Positions 1 through 7,871 of a DNA stretch of 48,159 bases are shown here, one piece after another. The DNA is from JAICLL01 sp035252155 (GTDB lineage Bacteria; Planctomycetota; Planctomycetia; Pirellulales; JAICIG01). Under the pieces are notes generated by a model that made no database searches, was not told the DNA's origin, and saw nothing but the letters and a program-made list of their open reading frames with translations. Each line of letters starts with the position of its first letter. Within the stretch, counting starts at the first letter, position 1. The translations under genes were made by a program, and so were the position numbers. The stretch is from the NCBI GenBank assembly GCA_035252155.1, contig DATFDL010000068.1, forward strand, positions 1 through 48,159. Reading direction: 5' to 3'.

Positions 1-130
1 CCACGGTTTGCGGCTTTCGACCATTGATTGACCGGCACCGAGCGGTTGCGTCTGCATTTGTCGGACCTGTTCTTGTTACTTACCGCCCGCCTTGCGATAA
101 TTCCCATTACGCCGAGAAAGGATGGATGTC

Positions 131-175
131 TTGGGCTCTGCCGTTGGGCTCTGTTGGGCTCTGTCTTGGGCTCTG
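131..175. repeat. Four copies of a 10-bp direct repeat
   Basis: The decamer TTGGGCTCTG occurs at 131, 144, 154 and 166, with spacers of 3, 0 and 2 bases. It lies about 100 bases before the probable start of the aspartic-protease-like gene. It could be a slippage product or a binding-site cluster; nothing in the sequence decides. I see no gene that I can support in bases 1-273. Confidence 0.75.
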
Positions 176-273
176 CGACCTCACGTGGGTGGCCCGCCAA
201 TTCTAGGGAACCCCATCGGCGGACATTAATGCGAACTATGAGTCGGTGGCGCAGCAGGAGTGACAGAAATACT

Positions 274-1629
274 ATGACTGCTCACATATTACTTCGCGGC
301 TGTCGGACTGACTGTAGGTATCAGTTGGGATCGGTCCCGTTCATTACCGAAGTGGTTCTGGTTTGGCTCACGGCTGTTGCGGCCAGCATACTCCTTAACG
401 CCGTTTCCGACGCCGCCGAAGGCGAAGATGCCGCCCCTGGCGTCCTTGCGGAGGCTCCAATCGAACAGGAATGTCCGATACTTTTGCGCGTACGTGTTCA
501 GCCAAAGAACAGCGGCCGCGTGTCGACGGGGCCGGAGCGCACGTATTGCATGTTGCTAGATACGGGCGCGGACCGTACTTGTTTCGATGTTCGGCATCGC
601 GGGTTGCTTGGGGATGCCACAAGCACATATGAGACGTCGAACGCATTTGGGTCCGCCGTAACCGAGGCATATGAAAGCCCGGTAATGCAGCTCGGTGAGG
701 TGAGTATTCATCCGACCACACGAGTTGCGTGCATCGACTTGCAATGGTTCTCGGACGGCATCGGGGAACAGGTCGATGGACTTCTCGGTATGGATGCCCT
801 GCGTGAATTCGTCATTTCTATCGATTTCGACGCACGAAAACTACAGTTTCACCGCGCGGCGCGGCCTGATTTCGGACGGTGTGTGCCCATCACATGGCGC
901 GGGGAATTCGGCGCGGAGCGTCCCTTTGTCGAAGCGGCTTTTGAGGACGGCGTCACAGAAACCTTTCTCATAGATACGGCTGCAATTGGTAACTTTTCTG
1001 CGACCCTGAATAGCACCGTCTATGATGGTTTGGTCAAGAAAGGCATTCTTGCTCGTGTAGAGGGCGCCCACTTAGCCAGAGGATCCGCGCGGCTGATAAC
1101 GATGAGCGGGACGGGCGATGTCACTGTCGCGCGTGCGAAATTCTTAACGCTAGCTGGCTTTTCGTTGAAGCAATTGGTTGTGTATCCTCACCCGCGTGTC
1201 AGCACTCTTGGTCTAAGTTACCTATCGCGATATTCAGTCGAATTCGATTTTCCGAATGGCGTGATGTACTTGTGCCCCAGCGAGAGATTCGTGCGGCCCG
1301 ATGTTTGGTACGATCTCACTAGTTTCGGGGTGCTCAAACGCGATGACGGAGCCGTGGTCGAGACCGTGCGTAGTGATGGCTGGGGAGCGAACGCGGGGAT
1401 CAAGCAAGGCGATCTCATACTCGCTATCAATGGGCGGAATCTGAAGGGCATGAGCTTGTTCGCGATTCGGAGAATGCTTGCAGTCGAGTCTCGGCAGGCT
1501 TTTGAAATTCGACGACATGGCGTAAAACGGCGGATCGTATTGGACGTGACCCGAGAGATCCAACGGCTTTTACGGGAAGGCGTAGAAGAGGTGAAGGAAA
1601 CAGATTCAACAAAATCGCGGCGTAACTGA
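274..1629 (+). CDS. Aspartic-protease-like protein with C-terminal PDZ domain
   Basis: The reading frame is open from 28, but I prefer ATG 274, which has AGGAGT at 256-261 upstream and gives 451 residues. A hydrophobic segment at about residues 27-44 ending in small residues suggests a signal peptide or membrane anchor, so the product acts outside the cytoplasm. Two retropepsin-like lobes follow: MLLDTGAD with Asp96, and a second FLIDTA with Asp234. GLLGMDAL followed by a DFD...LQFH strand is typical of this fold. Residues from about 350 form a PDZ domain (GIKQGDLILAINGR). In the second lobe the usual DTG reads DTA, so one active site may be weakened. Family knowledge: PDZ-bearing aspartyl proteases of this type occur in many bacteria, with poorly known substrates. 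The gene stands alone, followed by the transposase remnant. Confidence 0.8.
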   Translation: MTAHILLRGCRTDCRYQLGSVPFITEVVLVWLTAVAASILLNAVSDAAEGEDAAPGVLAEAPIEQECPILLRVRVQPKNSGRVSTGPERTYCMLLDTGADRTCFDVRHRGLLGDATSTYETSNAFGSAVTEAYESPVMQLGEVSIHPTTRVACIDLQWFSDGIGEQVDGLLGMDALREFVISIDFDARKLQFHRAARPDFGRCVPITWRGEFGAERPFVEAAFEDGVTETFLIDTAAIGNFSATLNSTVYDGLVKKGILARVEGAHLARGSARLITMSGTGDVTVARAKFLTLAGFSLKQLVVYPHPRVSTLGLSYLSRYSVEFDFPNGVMYLCPSERFVRPDVWYDLTSFGVLKRDDGAVVETVRSDGWGANAGIKQGDLILAINGRNLKGMSLFAIRRMLAVESRQAFEIRRHGVKRRIVLDVTREIQRLLREGVEEVKETDSTKSRRN

Positions 1630-1724
1630 ACCGGAGTAGGCCCCATCGTGGAGGAATAACGGGAACGAAGGGGAACGAAGACACCCAGCCTTTCACGGGG
1701 GAAGACGTCTGCGAAAAAAGGTAC

Positions 1725-1752
1725 TTGACGGGCGAGTGACCATATGTATACT
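1725..1752 (+). promoter_or_regulatory. Sigma-70-type promoter before the transposase remnant
   Basis: TTGACG at 1725-1730 and TATACT at 1747-1752 are separated by 16 bases. Both hexamers are one base from consensus. A Shine-Dalgarno sequence GGGAGG at 1771-1776 precedes ATG 1782. It is the best-looking promoter in the window although the gene behind it is broken. Confidence 0.6.
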
Positions 1753-1781
1753 TACGGCGGCTTCAATCCAGGGAGGCTGTC

Positions 1782-2239
1782 ATGCCCGCCTATGCGCGCC
1801 GTCAAAAAAGTCGATGAGTCGGTCGTCGGGGTAATATCACTGTATGGCGCGCTGCGTCCGGCGCGCGTTTCTTTGTGGCTTCGACCGCTCTAGCGGCCGG
1901 AACTTCGATCACCGCAAGGTCTGGGTCCGCCAACGCTTGGAGGAGTTAGCCGGCATCGTGGCCGTTGATGTGGATGGCACGCCCGCCGAGCCCGAGCCGC
2001 ACGAACTGGCCATGCTGTTGGCCGATGCGGAAGCGCTCGCCACGCGGCGAAAGCGCTTATCGTCGAAGATCAAAGGGAAGAACAAATGGCCATGGGGACG
2101 ACGGCGTTATCAGGTGCTCGCTTCGGACTTGGCCGCGTCAGGGCCCCGAGCCTCCGTTTCTGATTCTATACTTCAAGCGGCCTCGAATGAGAGCTTACGC
2201 GCTCGTCGATTTCTATTAGGTTTGTCTGCAGAAGGGTAG
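1782..2239 (+). pseudogene. Remnant of a REP-associated tyrosine (IS200-like) transposase
   Basis: Pieces of one protein are spread over three frames. ATG 1782 gives MPAYARRQ and stops at 1815 just after a run of six A (1804-1809). A second frame carries VDESVVGV. From about 1835 a third frame reads YHCMARCVRRAFLCGFDR and stays open to 2239. The YHC..RCVRRAFLCG start, then RQRLEELAG, resembles planctomycete transposases of the RayT type, from memory of the family. The part that should hold the HUH motif (SNHxH) and the catalytic Tyr is absent: the text jumps from IVAVDV to a region like the family's PAEPEPHELAMLLAD. After RKRLSS the similarity fades. At least two frameshifts plus an internal deletion make it inactive. 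Promoter and ribosome site upstream still look intact. Confidence 0.65.
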
Positions 2240-2261
2240 CGTCAGGCTGGTTGGCAGCGCG

Positions 2262-2513
2262 GCCTTGCGTTTTCTGAGGGATGACCGGGCAAATAAATGG
2301 GGTGCTGACGAAAGGATCAAGAACCCTGGCCCGCCGTAGCGGGCCAGGGCCAAGCGAGTCATTTACCCGCCCGGACCTGGTTATCCCTTGCCAGGTTGCT
2401 CGCCAGCAGAGCCTGACTCCGTTTCACCAGGCGCCGGCCATTCTACCACGAGTGATTGGCATTCCCATCGCCGTGTTATTTATTTGCCCGGTCCTGCCTG
2501 AGAAAACGCAGGG
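2262..2513. repeat. ~250-bp element bounded by an inverted repeat (MITE-like)
   Basis: Bases 2262-2298 and 2476-2513 are imperfect inverted copies of about 36 bp sharing TGCGTTTTCT and GACCGGGCAAATAAAT. They enclose about 177 bp without a convincing gene, containing two smaller hairpins (2324-2349 and 2375-2396). The layout fits a small non-autonomous mobile element, or a large folded RNA. No clear target-site duplication was found by eye. Confidence 0.5.
2324..2349. repeat. Perfect 11-bp stem hairpin
   Basis: CCCTGGCCCGC (2324-2334) and GCGGGCCAGGG (2339-2349) pair perfectly around a 4-base loop. No T-run follows on either side, so it is not an obvious terminator. A second stem ACCTGG (2375-2380) / CCAGGT (2391-2396) lies nearby. 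Confidence 0.7.
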
Positions 2514-2536
2514 CGGCACCGACTGCGTCGGCGATG

Positions 2537-2556
2537 CACAGCCGGGGGCGGCTGTG
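2537..2556. repeat. Palindromic repeat, CACAGCCG family, copy 1
   Basis: CACAGCCG and CGGCTGTG form an 8-bp stem around GGGG, followed by CCACA. The same motif recurs at 2911-2928, 5205-5224 and, inverted, near 5154-5185. It resembles REP-type intergenic palindromes and lies within 1 kb of the transposase remnant. Apart from this repeat, bases 2514-2910 show nothing I can support as a gene. Confidence 0.7.
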
Positions 2557-2910
2557 CCACATACCGGTTCCCGCAATTACCGGTCTTGAATGTCAAAACC
2601 GATTAGGATCCATGCGACAAGCGTGTCGCCTAAGTCGCAGGCGGCGGTGTTGCGCGCCATCCGCGGCGTGGTGTTCACGGACTTTTTCAACAGGCTCGCA
2701 TGCGTGCCGTCAAAAGCGCAGCGCGCTGCGCCTTTGAACGCGCGCGGGCCACACGATGGGGTTGAGACCAGCGTCACCACTTCAATGGCGGCACGGCTGG
2801 TGATGTCATCTCGCTCGTCTCAACGGCGATGACGCCGCCGCGCGATGCCAGGCGGCTACCCTTTCGTGGTCGTCGTAGATGGACACCACCGGTGGCCGAA
2901 TACACCGAGT

Positions 2911-2928
2911 ACAGCCGGGGGCGGCTGT
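2911..2928. repeat. Palindromic repeat, CACAGCCG family, copy 2
   Basis: ACAGCCG (2911-2917) pairs with CGGCTGT (2922-2928) and is followed by GTCACA. It sits about 50 bases beyond the stop codon of the minus-strand gene that ends at 2981. Confidence 0.7.
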
Positions 2929-2980
2929 GTCACACAACGATAACTTCCGCGGGGCAGCGTAGGTAGCCGCGTTAGGAGTT

Positions 2981-4726
2981 TCATTCGGTGTTGCCGCCGG
3001 GCTGGCGAGCGAGGCGCGTGGTAGGTTCCGCCGAGATCCAGGCGACCGATAACCACTGGGAGCCTGGGCCGCCGGGGGCGACCGTGCCCAGACGGCCGCC
3101 GCGAAGGGCGATGCCGCGGGCGGTGATTTCTGGGTCGAGCGTTTGGTTCAACCAACGCTGGAGCGCCTCTTCGAGACGCTGGCCCGAGATGAGCGAGCCG
3201 GAAGCCAGCGGCGATGTCTCAGACTCGGCGGGGGTGGCGCCTGCCGACTGAACTAGTTGCTGCGACCAGGCGCCCGCCGTTCGTACAAAACCTGCCGGCA
3301 CGATCGTGCCCAACCGCTCCGTCAACGGATTGCTGGGTTGTAAACTCGCCATGAGCGTTTTCACCCAAGGGTTCTCCATCCAACGCTCGCCCAGCGTCGA
3401 GTGCCACCGTAGGGCCAGGCCCGAGTCGAGCGGCAGATTTGGTTCGCCAGGCGGCGCTCCGAGCGGCCCGGCGACGACGCCGATTCGCAACAGCCCGTTG
3501 GCGGAGCAAAAGTGAAGGCGAACCGAGCCGCCGGAGTTGTTGGCCAGCGCCAGCAGCGGCGCGATGGCGCAGCGTTCGACCTGCAATGCCAGCTCGCTGG
3601 CCTCCTGATCGACGAGCTGCCGAATCTGGTCTTCGGCGTGGCGGGCGGCGATCTGATCCGCCTCGATTTTTTGTTGCCGCACTTGACGTTGAGCGACGCG
3701 CTTGACAATGCGGCCGCGCACGCCCGGCGAAGCCGAGCTGACGTTGGCCGAGAGCGTGGTGGTTTCGGCCATGCAAACGGTCGGCAGTGCCGTGAGGCCG
3801 CCGGCGGTCAGCCAAAAATCCTTCTCGGCACGAAAGGTCGTGAGAGCCCGGCTGTGGATGCGGGCCGGACCGTTCCGCCCGAGCGTGGTTGTGTCGATTG
3901 TTCCGTCGACGTGCAATCGCAAGATTGCCCGTTCGGCATGAGGCGCCAAGATCAACGTTTTCCTGGCCTTGGTGGTGCCGTGACCGCGGACCTCGGTGCC
4001 CAAGATCGAATCTTCAACCACGATGATCCGCTCGATGACGCCTTCGACGCCGCCGGCGAGCGTCCGCTCGGAGACGTCGACCCACAGGTTGGGATGGCCG
4101 TAGTAATCGCGCACGGCCGCTACGAGCGGTTCGGCCATGCCCGTGCCGCTGAGCCAATCGAGCGTCGCACCAATTTCATCGGCCAGCCAGGGCGCGGGAT
4201 CTTGCGCATACGCCGAAAGCAGCGCGCGCAGGGCCGTGAGGCGGTTGCCGAATTCTTGCTGTGCCCGCAAGGCCTCTTCGGTCGGCCGGTGTTCGGCGAC
4301 GAGGATCAACGACCCGTGGCTTTCGGTTGTGGCGATGCCGGCGGTCCATCGCCGTTGCAGCGAATCGGTAACCGCCTTCAACCGAGCGCCGTCGGGCAAC
4401 GTCGCACGCGCGAGCCAACCTTCGAGCGCCGTGCGCAGTACCAGAAATGGACGTAGCTCGAGCCCCGGCTGATTCTCCGAGAGCTGGCGGAGGGTTGCTT
4501 CGACGACATCCAAGTCAGCCTTCCCGCCTCGCTCAAGTTCTTGTCGCAGTGCGGCGAGTTGCAAGTAATCGCTCCAGGCCGCGGCTTGCGGTCCGGTGGC
4601 CAGCCAGCTTTCGAGCCGGTCGAGCGCGGCCATCACGGGCGCGTTGCTCGGCGCGTCAGCGGCGTCTGCCTCGCCGATCATCGACACCGCCACCACCAAG
4701 CCCGCTATCCAAGAGAGTCGTTTCAT
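2981..4726 (-). CDS. Exported protein of unknown function
   Basis: The product has 581 residues. ATG 4726 is preceded by GGAGG eight bases upstream, so the start is secure. The N-terminus MKRLSWIAGLVVAVSMIGEADA is a classic Sec signal peptide (a few basic residues, hydrophobic core, small residues before the cleavage site). I do not recognise the mature part. It has an all-alpha-looking first third, a beta-rich middle (IERIIVVEDSILGTEVRGHG), a charged helical stretch that looks like a short coiled coil (RVAQRQVRQQKIEADQIAAR), and a beta-rich C-terminal third. The first residues after the signal are Asp/Ala-rich. No catalytic motif stands out. It is divergent from the sigma factor gene with a 535-base gap between them and has no partner in an operon. 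Confidence 0.8.
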   Translation of the reverse strand: MKRLSWIAGLVVAVSMIGEADAADAPSNAPVMAALDRLESWLATGPQAAAWSDYLQLAALRQELERGGKADLDVVEATLRQLSENQPGLELRPFLVLRTALEGWLARATLPDGARLKAVTDSLQRRWTAGIATTESHGSLILVAEHRPTEEALRAQQEFGNRLTALRALLSAYAQDPAPWLADEIGATLDWLSGTGMAEPLVAAVRDYYGHPNLWVDVSERTLAGGVEGVIERIIVVEDSILGTEVRGHGTTKARKTLILAPHAERAILRLHVDGTIDTTTLGRNGPARIHSRALTTFRAEKDFWLTAGGLTALPTVCMAETTTLSANVSSASPGVRGRIVKRVAQRQVRQQKIEADQIAARHAEDQIRQLVDQEASELALQVERCAIAPLLALANNSGGSVRLHFCSANGLLRIGVVAGPLGAPPGEPNLPLDSGLALRWHSTLGERWMENPWVKTLMASLQPSNPLTERLGTIVPAGFVRTAGAWSQQLVQSAGATPAESETSPLASGSLISGQRLEEALQRWLNQTLDPEITARGIALRGGRLGTVAPGGPGSQWLSVAWISAEPTTRLARQPGGNTE

Positions 4727-5261
4727 CGGTTTGTCCTCCGCCCCAGAGGCTCCATCCGGTCAACGTTCCTTGGCCCCTGCGTCCAGATTTGTCGGCGCTG
4801 CTTGCCGTCGGCCGCAGAGATGCGAAGCGGCCTTGGGCAGTTCGTTTTGCTGACCCGGCCGCGAACGTTCGCACACAAGATGCCAATCAAATTTCGAGAC
4901 CGGAGGATACCGCGTGACAATCGGCGCAACTACCGTTGGCAGTAGGGCGATGCGACTTGTGGGACGCGGACCCCCGGTGGCGGCGGAAAGCCCCCGCTCG
5001 TCCGCAGCGGCCTCAATCCGGATTCCGCCGAACCGGCGATTTTGCGGCAGGTAATCTTACTCGGCCGACGCTTGGCGCGCGAAGTGCGTGTCCTGAAGCG
5101 CGGACGGACGAAAAATATACCCCACGCAGCAGCAAACGCGACATACGATGCCGGTGTGGCACCGCCGCCCCCGGCTGCGATGTGGTGGCCAAAGGCGACC
5201 GCGAGACAGCCGAGGGCGGCTGTCCCACATTGCCGGGTCGGCGCATTGGCTCGAAAGTATT
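4727..5261. other. Divergent intergenic region without a supported gene
   Basis: The gap between the exported protein (minus) and the sigma factor (plus) should hold both promoters, but no good -35/-10 pair is evident by eye. Its right third holds two copies of the CACAGCCG palindrome in opposite orientation. Open frames here have unlikely compositions and no plausible ribosome site. Confidence 0.5.
5154..5224. repeat. Inverted pair of CACAGCCG-family palindromes
   Basis: Bases 5205-5224 form an 8-bp stem (GACAGCCG/CGGCTGTC, loop AGGG) followed by CCACATTG. Bases 5154-5185 read as a degenerate inverted copy (GTGGCACCGCCGCCCCCGGC followed by TGCGATGTGG). Two inverted copies side by side resemble a REPIN. 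The right copy ends 37 bases before the sigma factor start codon, so it would lie in the mRNA leader if transcription starts upstream of it. Confidence 0.55.
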
Positions 5262-6668
5262 ATGAAATTTTCACGCGACCAAAGTGAAACGATTCAGACG
5301 TATTTGAGCCAACTGGCTCGCTTTCCGCGCCCGACCGCCGCTGAGGAGTCGGCGGCGGCCGAAGCGCTCATGCGTTCGCGGCGGCGGCTGAGCCGTTGCA
5401 TTTTGCAAAGCGATTTTGTGCTCCGTCGCGTCGCCAAGTTGCTGCGGCGGTTGCGCCGCCGGCAGGGCCGGCTCGACCACACCATCGGCTTTGCCACGAC
5501 CGACACCGCCGAACGCAGTCGAATCACCAAGTTGCTGCCGATTGTCTTGAGAGAAGTGTCGGCGGTCGAGCGGAGCAACCGGCAAGACTTTAAGTTCGTC
5601 GTCAGCCGACATTCGACCCGCGAGCAGCGTCAGGCTGCCCGCCGCCGGATGGGCGAGCGCCGCCGTGCCGCCGCCGCGGCAGTCGCGCGCCTGCGGCTGC
5701 GCACAAGGCAATTGCAACATTGGCAGCGGCAATTTGCCGAAGTGGCGGCAAGAGTCGAACGGCTCGCTGACGAGCGCCGGCGGCTGCGCGTGCGCGGGGC
5801 GTTTGACGAAGCCCGATCGGTCGCCCGCGAGCTCTGCCCGCTGAAGTGGCTGACGCTCGAAAGGCCCCAGGCGCTGGGCCGGCATCTTGCCCGGTGTCGT
5901 CGGCACGAGAGCGAATATGAGCGGGCCAAACAGTATCTGGTGTCGAGGAATCTGCGGCTGGTGGTGGCGGTGGCCAAGCGCTATCGTAATCGGGGCGTCA
6001 GCTTCTTAGACTTGATTCAAGAAGGCAGCGCCGGGTTGCTCCACGCCGTCGACCGTTGGGACCCGCGCAAGGGAAAGCTGGGCACGTATGCCACCTGGTG
6101 GGTGCGGCAAGCCGTGAAAGAGGCGGTCCATACGCAGGGCCGCATGATCCGTCTGCCCGACCGCATTGTGCAGCATTGGCGGCGAATGCAAGGTGCCGTT
6201 CGCACCCTGGTCGAGCGGCACGGCGTACGGCCCGACGTCGAGATGGTGGCCGAACTTGCCGGGTTGTCGCCCGAACAGGCCGACCACGTGCTGCGCATTC
6301 ACCGCGAGCCGCTTTCGCTCGATCGTCCGCTCGATGCCGACGACGGCGCCGCGGTGGGCGAGCTGTTGCAGGACCCTCGGCCCCACACGGCGCTACAGAC
6401 GTTGAGTCATGGGCAGCTCAAGCAACGATTGGCCGACGTGCTGACGGAGCTAAACGACCGCCAACGGACGGTCATTTCGCTGCGATACGGGCTGCTCGAC
6501 GGGCAGCAGCGGACACTCGACGAGGTGGGCCGGCTGCTGTCGATCACCAAAGAGGGTGTGCGGCAGATCGAGTCTCGGGCCGTCGACCGGCTGAGACACC
6601 CCGCGCATAGCCGCCGTTTGCGGGGCTTCCTCGATTGGGATGAAAAACATAGAATCAACGGCGGTTGA
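5262..6668 (+). CDS. RNA polymerase sigma-70 factor, primary-like (group 2 type)
   Basis: I choose ATG 5262 (468 residues); the frame is open upstream, but that part crosses the palindromic repeats and has no sigma similarity. Residues about 9-35 look like region 1.2 (YLSQLARFP...EES). Region 2 begins near residue 229 (NLRLVVAVAKRYRNRGVSFL, then DLIQEG), with the -10-binding TYATWWVRQA near 275. Region 3 starts near 296 (IRLPDRIVQHW). Region 4 covers about 391-447, with a helix-turn-helix reading TLDEVGRLLSITKEGVRQIE. Between regions 1.2 and 2 lies an insertion of about 170 residues, very rich in Arg and Ala, which is not usual for a small sigma factor. The role is promoter recognition by RNA polymerase; which regulon is not visible. 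A strong terminator follows the stop codon. Confidence 0.9.
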   Translation: MKFSRDQSETIQTYLSQLARFPRPTAAEESAAAEALMRSRRRLSRCILQSDFVLRRVAKLLRRLRRRQGRLDHTIGFATTDTAERSRITKLLPIVLREVSAVERSNRQDFKFVVSRHSTREQRQAARRRMGERRRAAAAAVARLRLRTRQLQHWQRQFAEVAARVERLADERRRLRVRGAFDEARSVARELCPLKWLTLERPQALGRHLARCRRHESEYERAKQYLVSRNLRLVVAVAKRYRNRGVSFLDLIQEGSAGLLHAVDRWDPRKGKLGTYATWWVRQAVKEAVHTQGRMIRLPDRIVQHWRRMQGAVRTLVERHGVRPDVEMVAELAGLSPEQADHVLRIHREPLSLDRPLDADDGAAVGELLQDPRPHTALQTLSHGQLKQRLADVLTELNDRQRTVISLRYGLLDGQQRTLDEVGRLLSITKEGVRQIESRAVDRLRHPAHSRRLRGFLDWDEKHRINGG

Positions 6669-6677
6669 GTTGCGAAA

Positions 6678-6727
6678 GCTCCCCCGGCCCCGTTGAATCA
6701 AGGGGCGGCCGGGCGGAGTCTTTTTTT
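6678..6727 (+). terminator. Rho-independent terminator after the sigma factor gene
   Basis: A GC-rich stem (CTCCCCCGGCCCC paired with GGGGCGGCCGGGCGGAG) closes a loop of about 9 bases and runs into T8 at 6720-6727. The T-run ends only 12 bases before the ATG of the response regulator, so this hairpin is also in the leader of that gene. Confidence 0.8.
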
Positions 6728-6739
6728 GCTCCGAGGGCT

Positions 6740-7123
6740 ATGACGCGTTCACTATCGATTACCATCGCCGACGATGAGGCGGTCACGCGCGCCACGTTGC
6801 GGGCGATGTTGGCCGCCCTGGGGCACCGCGTGGTCGGTCAGGCCGAGAACGGGCAGGAACTGCTCGATCAATGCCAAGGTTCTCCGCCGGAGCTGGCGAT
6901 CATCGATTTGGAAATGCCCGTGCTCGACGGGCTGGCCACGGCCGAAGAGCTGCGGGCCACGCGCCCCATGCCGGTCATCTTGCTTTCAGGCCATCCCGAC
7001 TTCAATCATGTGGTGCGGCAAGAAGAGCCGATCGAGGTGTATCTCTCGAAGCCGGTCACACTGCAGACGTTGGACCACGCCATTCGCGAGGCGGTCAGTC
7101 GCTTCGGGCAGCCGGCGAGCTGA
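6740..7123 (+). CDS. Single-domain response regulator (CheY-like receiver)
   Basis: The product has 127 residues from ATG 6740, preceded by CCGAGGGCT, which supplies a ribosome site (GAGGG). All receiver landmarks are present: acidic pair Asp11-Asp12, phosphoacceptor Asp56 in IIDLEMPVLDG, the Ser83 switch residue in VILLSGH, and Lys104 in YLSKP. No output domain follows, so it acts by protein contacts or as a phosphate relay. No histidine kinase gene lies in the window. The gene follows the sigma factor in the same direction, but a terminator separates them. Its last 29 bases overlap the end of the phosphatase gene on the other strand. Confidence 0.92.
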   Translation: MTRSLSITIADDEAVTRATLRAMLAALGHRVVGQAENGQELLDQCQGSPPELAIIDLEMPVLDGLATAEELRATRPMPVILLSGHPDFNHVVRQEEPIEVYLSKPVTLQTLDHAIREAVSRFGQPAS

Positions 7124-7718
7124 ATTCCGTCAGGTGCCGGTCATCGTTCCAGAGGCGGATGGCTGGCTCGTCGAGCGCGTGCTCGTAGCCCAAGATGCTG
7201 AGGGAGGCCGTCGAAAGAACCAACAGCCGGGCGTCGGCCACCGGCAGGCCCAGCCAACGGGCCGTCAGAATTCGCAAAAAATGGCTGTGGCCAAAGGCGA
7301 GCACGTCGCCCTCGATCGTTCGGATGCGGGCAATGACACGGTCGGCCCGTTCGCGCACCGCCTCGAACGATTCGCCATTGGGACAGCCGTCGCGAAACAG
7401 TCGCCATCCGGGCCGCTCCTGGCGAATATCGACGGTTCGGCGGCCTTCGTAATCGCCGTAGTCCCATTCGACCAGGTCGGGCTCGACCACCGCGACCGGC
7501 CCGTAGCCCGCCAACTCGCAAGTCCGCCGCGCGCGAATCAGCGGGCTGGTGAACACCGTAGTCGGCACGATACCCTTCAACCGCTCGACAAGCCGCCGCG
7601 CGTTTTCTTCGCCCCGCGCCGTCAGGGGAATATCGGTATGGCTCGTATGCTGCCCGGAGCGAGACCACTCAGTCTCTCCATGTCGGGCAAGATAGAGCTT
7701 GGGCAACTGGTCGGTCAT
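7095..7718 (-). CDS. Histidine phosphatase family protein (phosphoglycerate-mutase-like)
   Basis: The product has 207 residues from ATG 7718. The catalytic LARHGETEW is at residues 10-18, with His13 as the phospho-acceptor. Further family landmarks are TSPLIRARRT, the acidic CPNGESFEAVRERADR segment and the second catalytic His in FGHSHFLR. The length is typical for the broad-specificity phosphatase branch (CobC/GpmB-like), and cytoplasmic location is expected. The substrate cannot be told from sequence; there is no cobalamin gene nearby. It is convergent with, and overlaps, the response regulator by 29 bases. Confidence 0.93.
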   Translation of the reverse strand: MTDQLPKLYLARHGETEWSRSGQHTSHTDIPLTARGEENARRLVERLKGIVPTTVFTSPLIRARRTCELAGYGPVAVVEPDLVEWDYGDYEGRRTVDIRQERPGWRLFRDGCPNGESFEAVRERADRVIARIRTIEGDVLAFGHSHFLRILTARWLGLPVADARLLVLSTASLSILGYEHALDEPAIRLWNDDRHLTEFSSPAARSD

Positions 7719-7798
7719 TATTTGTCGGCCGAAGGGACGAACATCGCGGTGAAGCCGTCATTATTCGGCAGCCGGTCCCAACGAACAAGGTGAAACCG

Positions 7799-7863
7799 AT
7801 TGGAGGATGGCCTTCCAGGCCGTCCCTCTCTGGCGTGGACGGCCTAGAAGGCCATCCTCCAAT
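7799..7863. repeat. Long inverted repeat (AGGATGGCC family)
   Basis: ATTGGAGGATGGCCTTCCAG followed by GCCGTCC (7799-7825) is the near-perfect inverse of 7837-7863, with an 11-base loop. One arm of the same family recurs at 14313-14334 and its inverse at 14474-14501. It lies between the start of the phosphatase gene and the end of the oxidoreductase gene and could act as a transcription stop for the latter, though no T-run is present. Confidence 0.85.
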
Positions 7864-7871
7864 GCCGCGGC

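Noticed and set aside
2590..2832. Small plus-strand gene of 80 residues
   Set aside because: It begins with ATG but has no ribosome site, has a composition like other chance frames here, and resembles nothing I know.
3512..4456. A 314-residue plus-strand open frame opposite the exported protein
   Set aside because: No ribosome site or domain; the minus-strand gene has a perfect Shine-Dalgarno and signal peptide.
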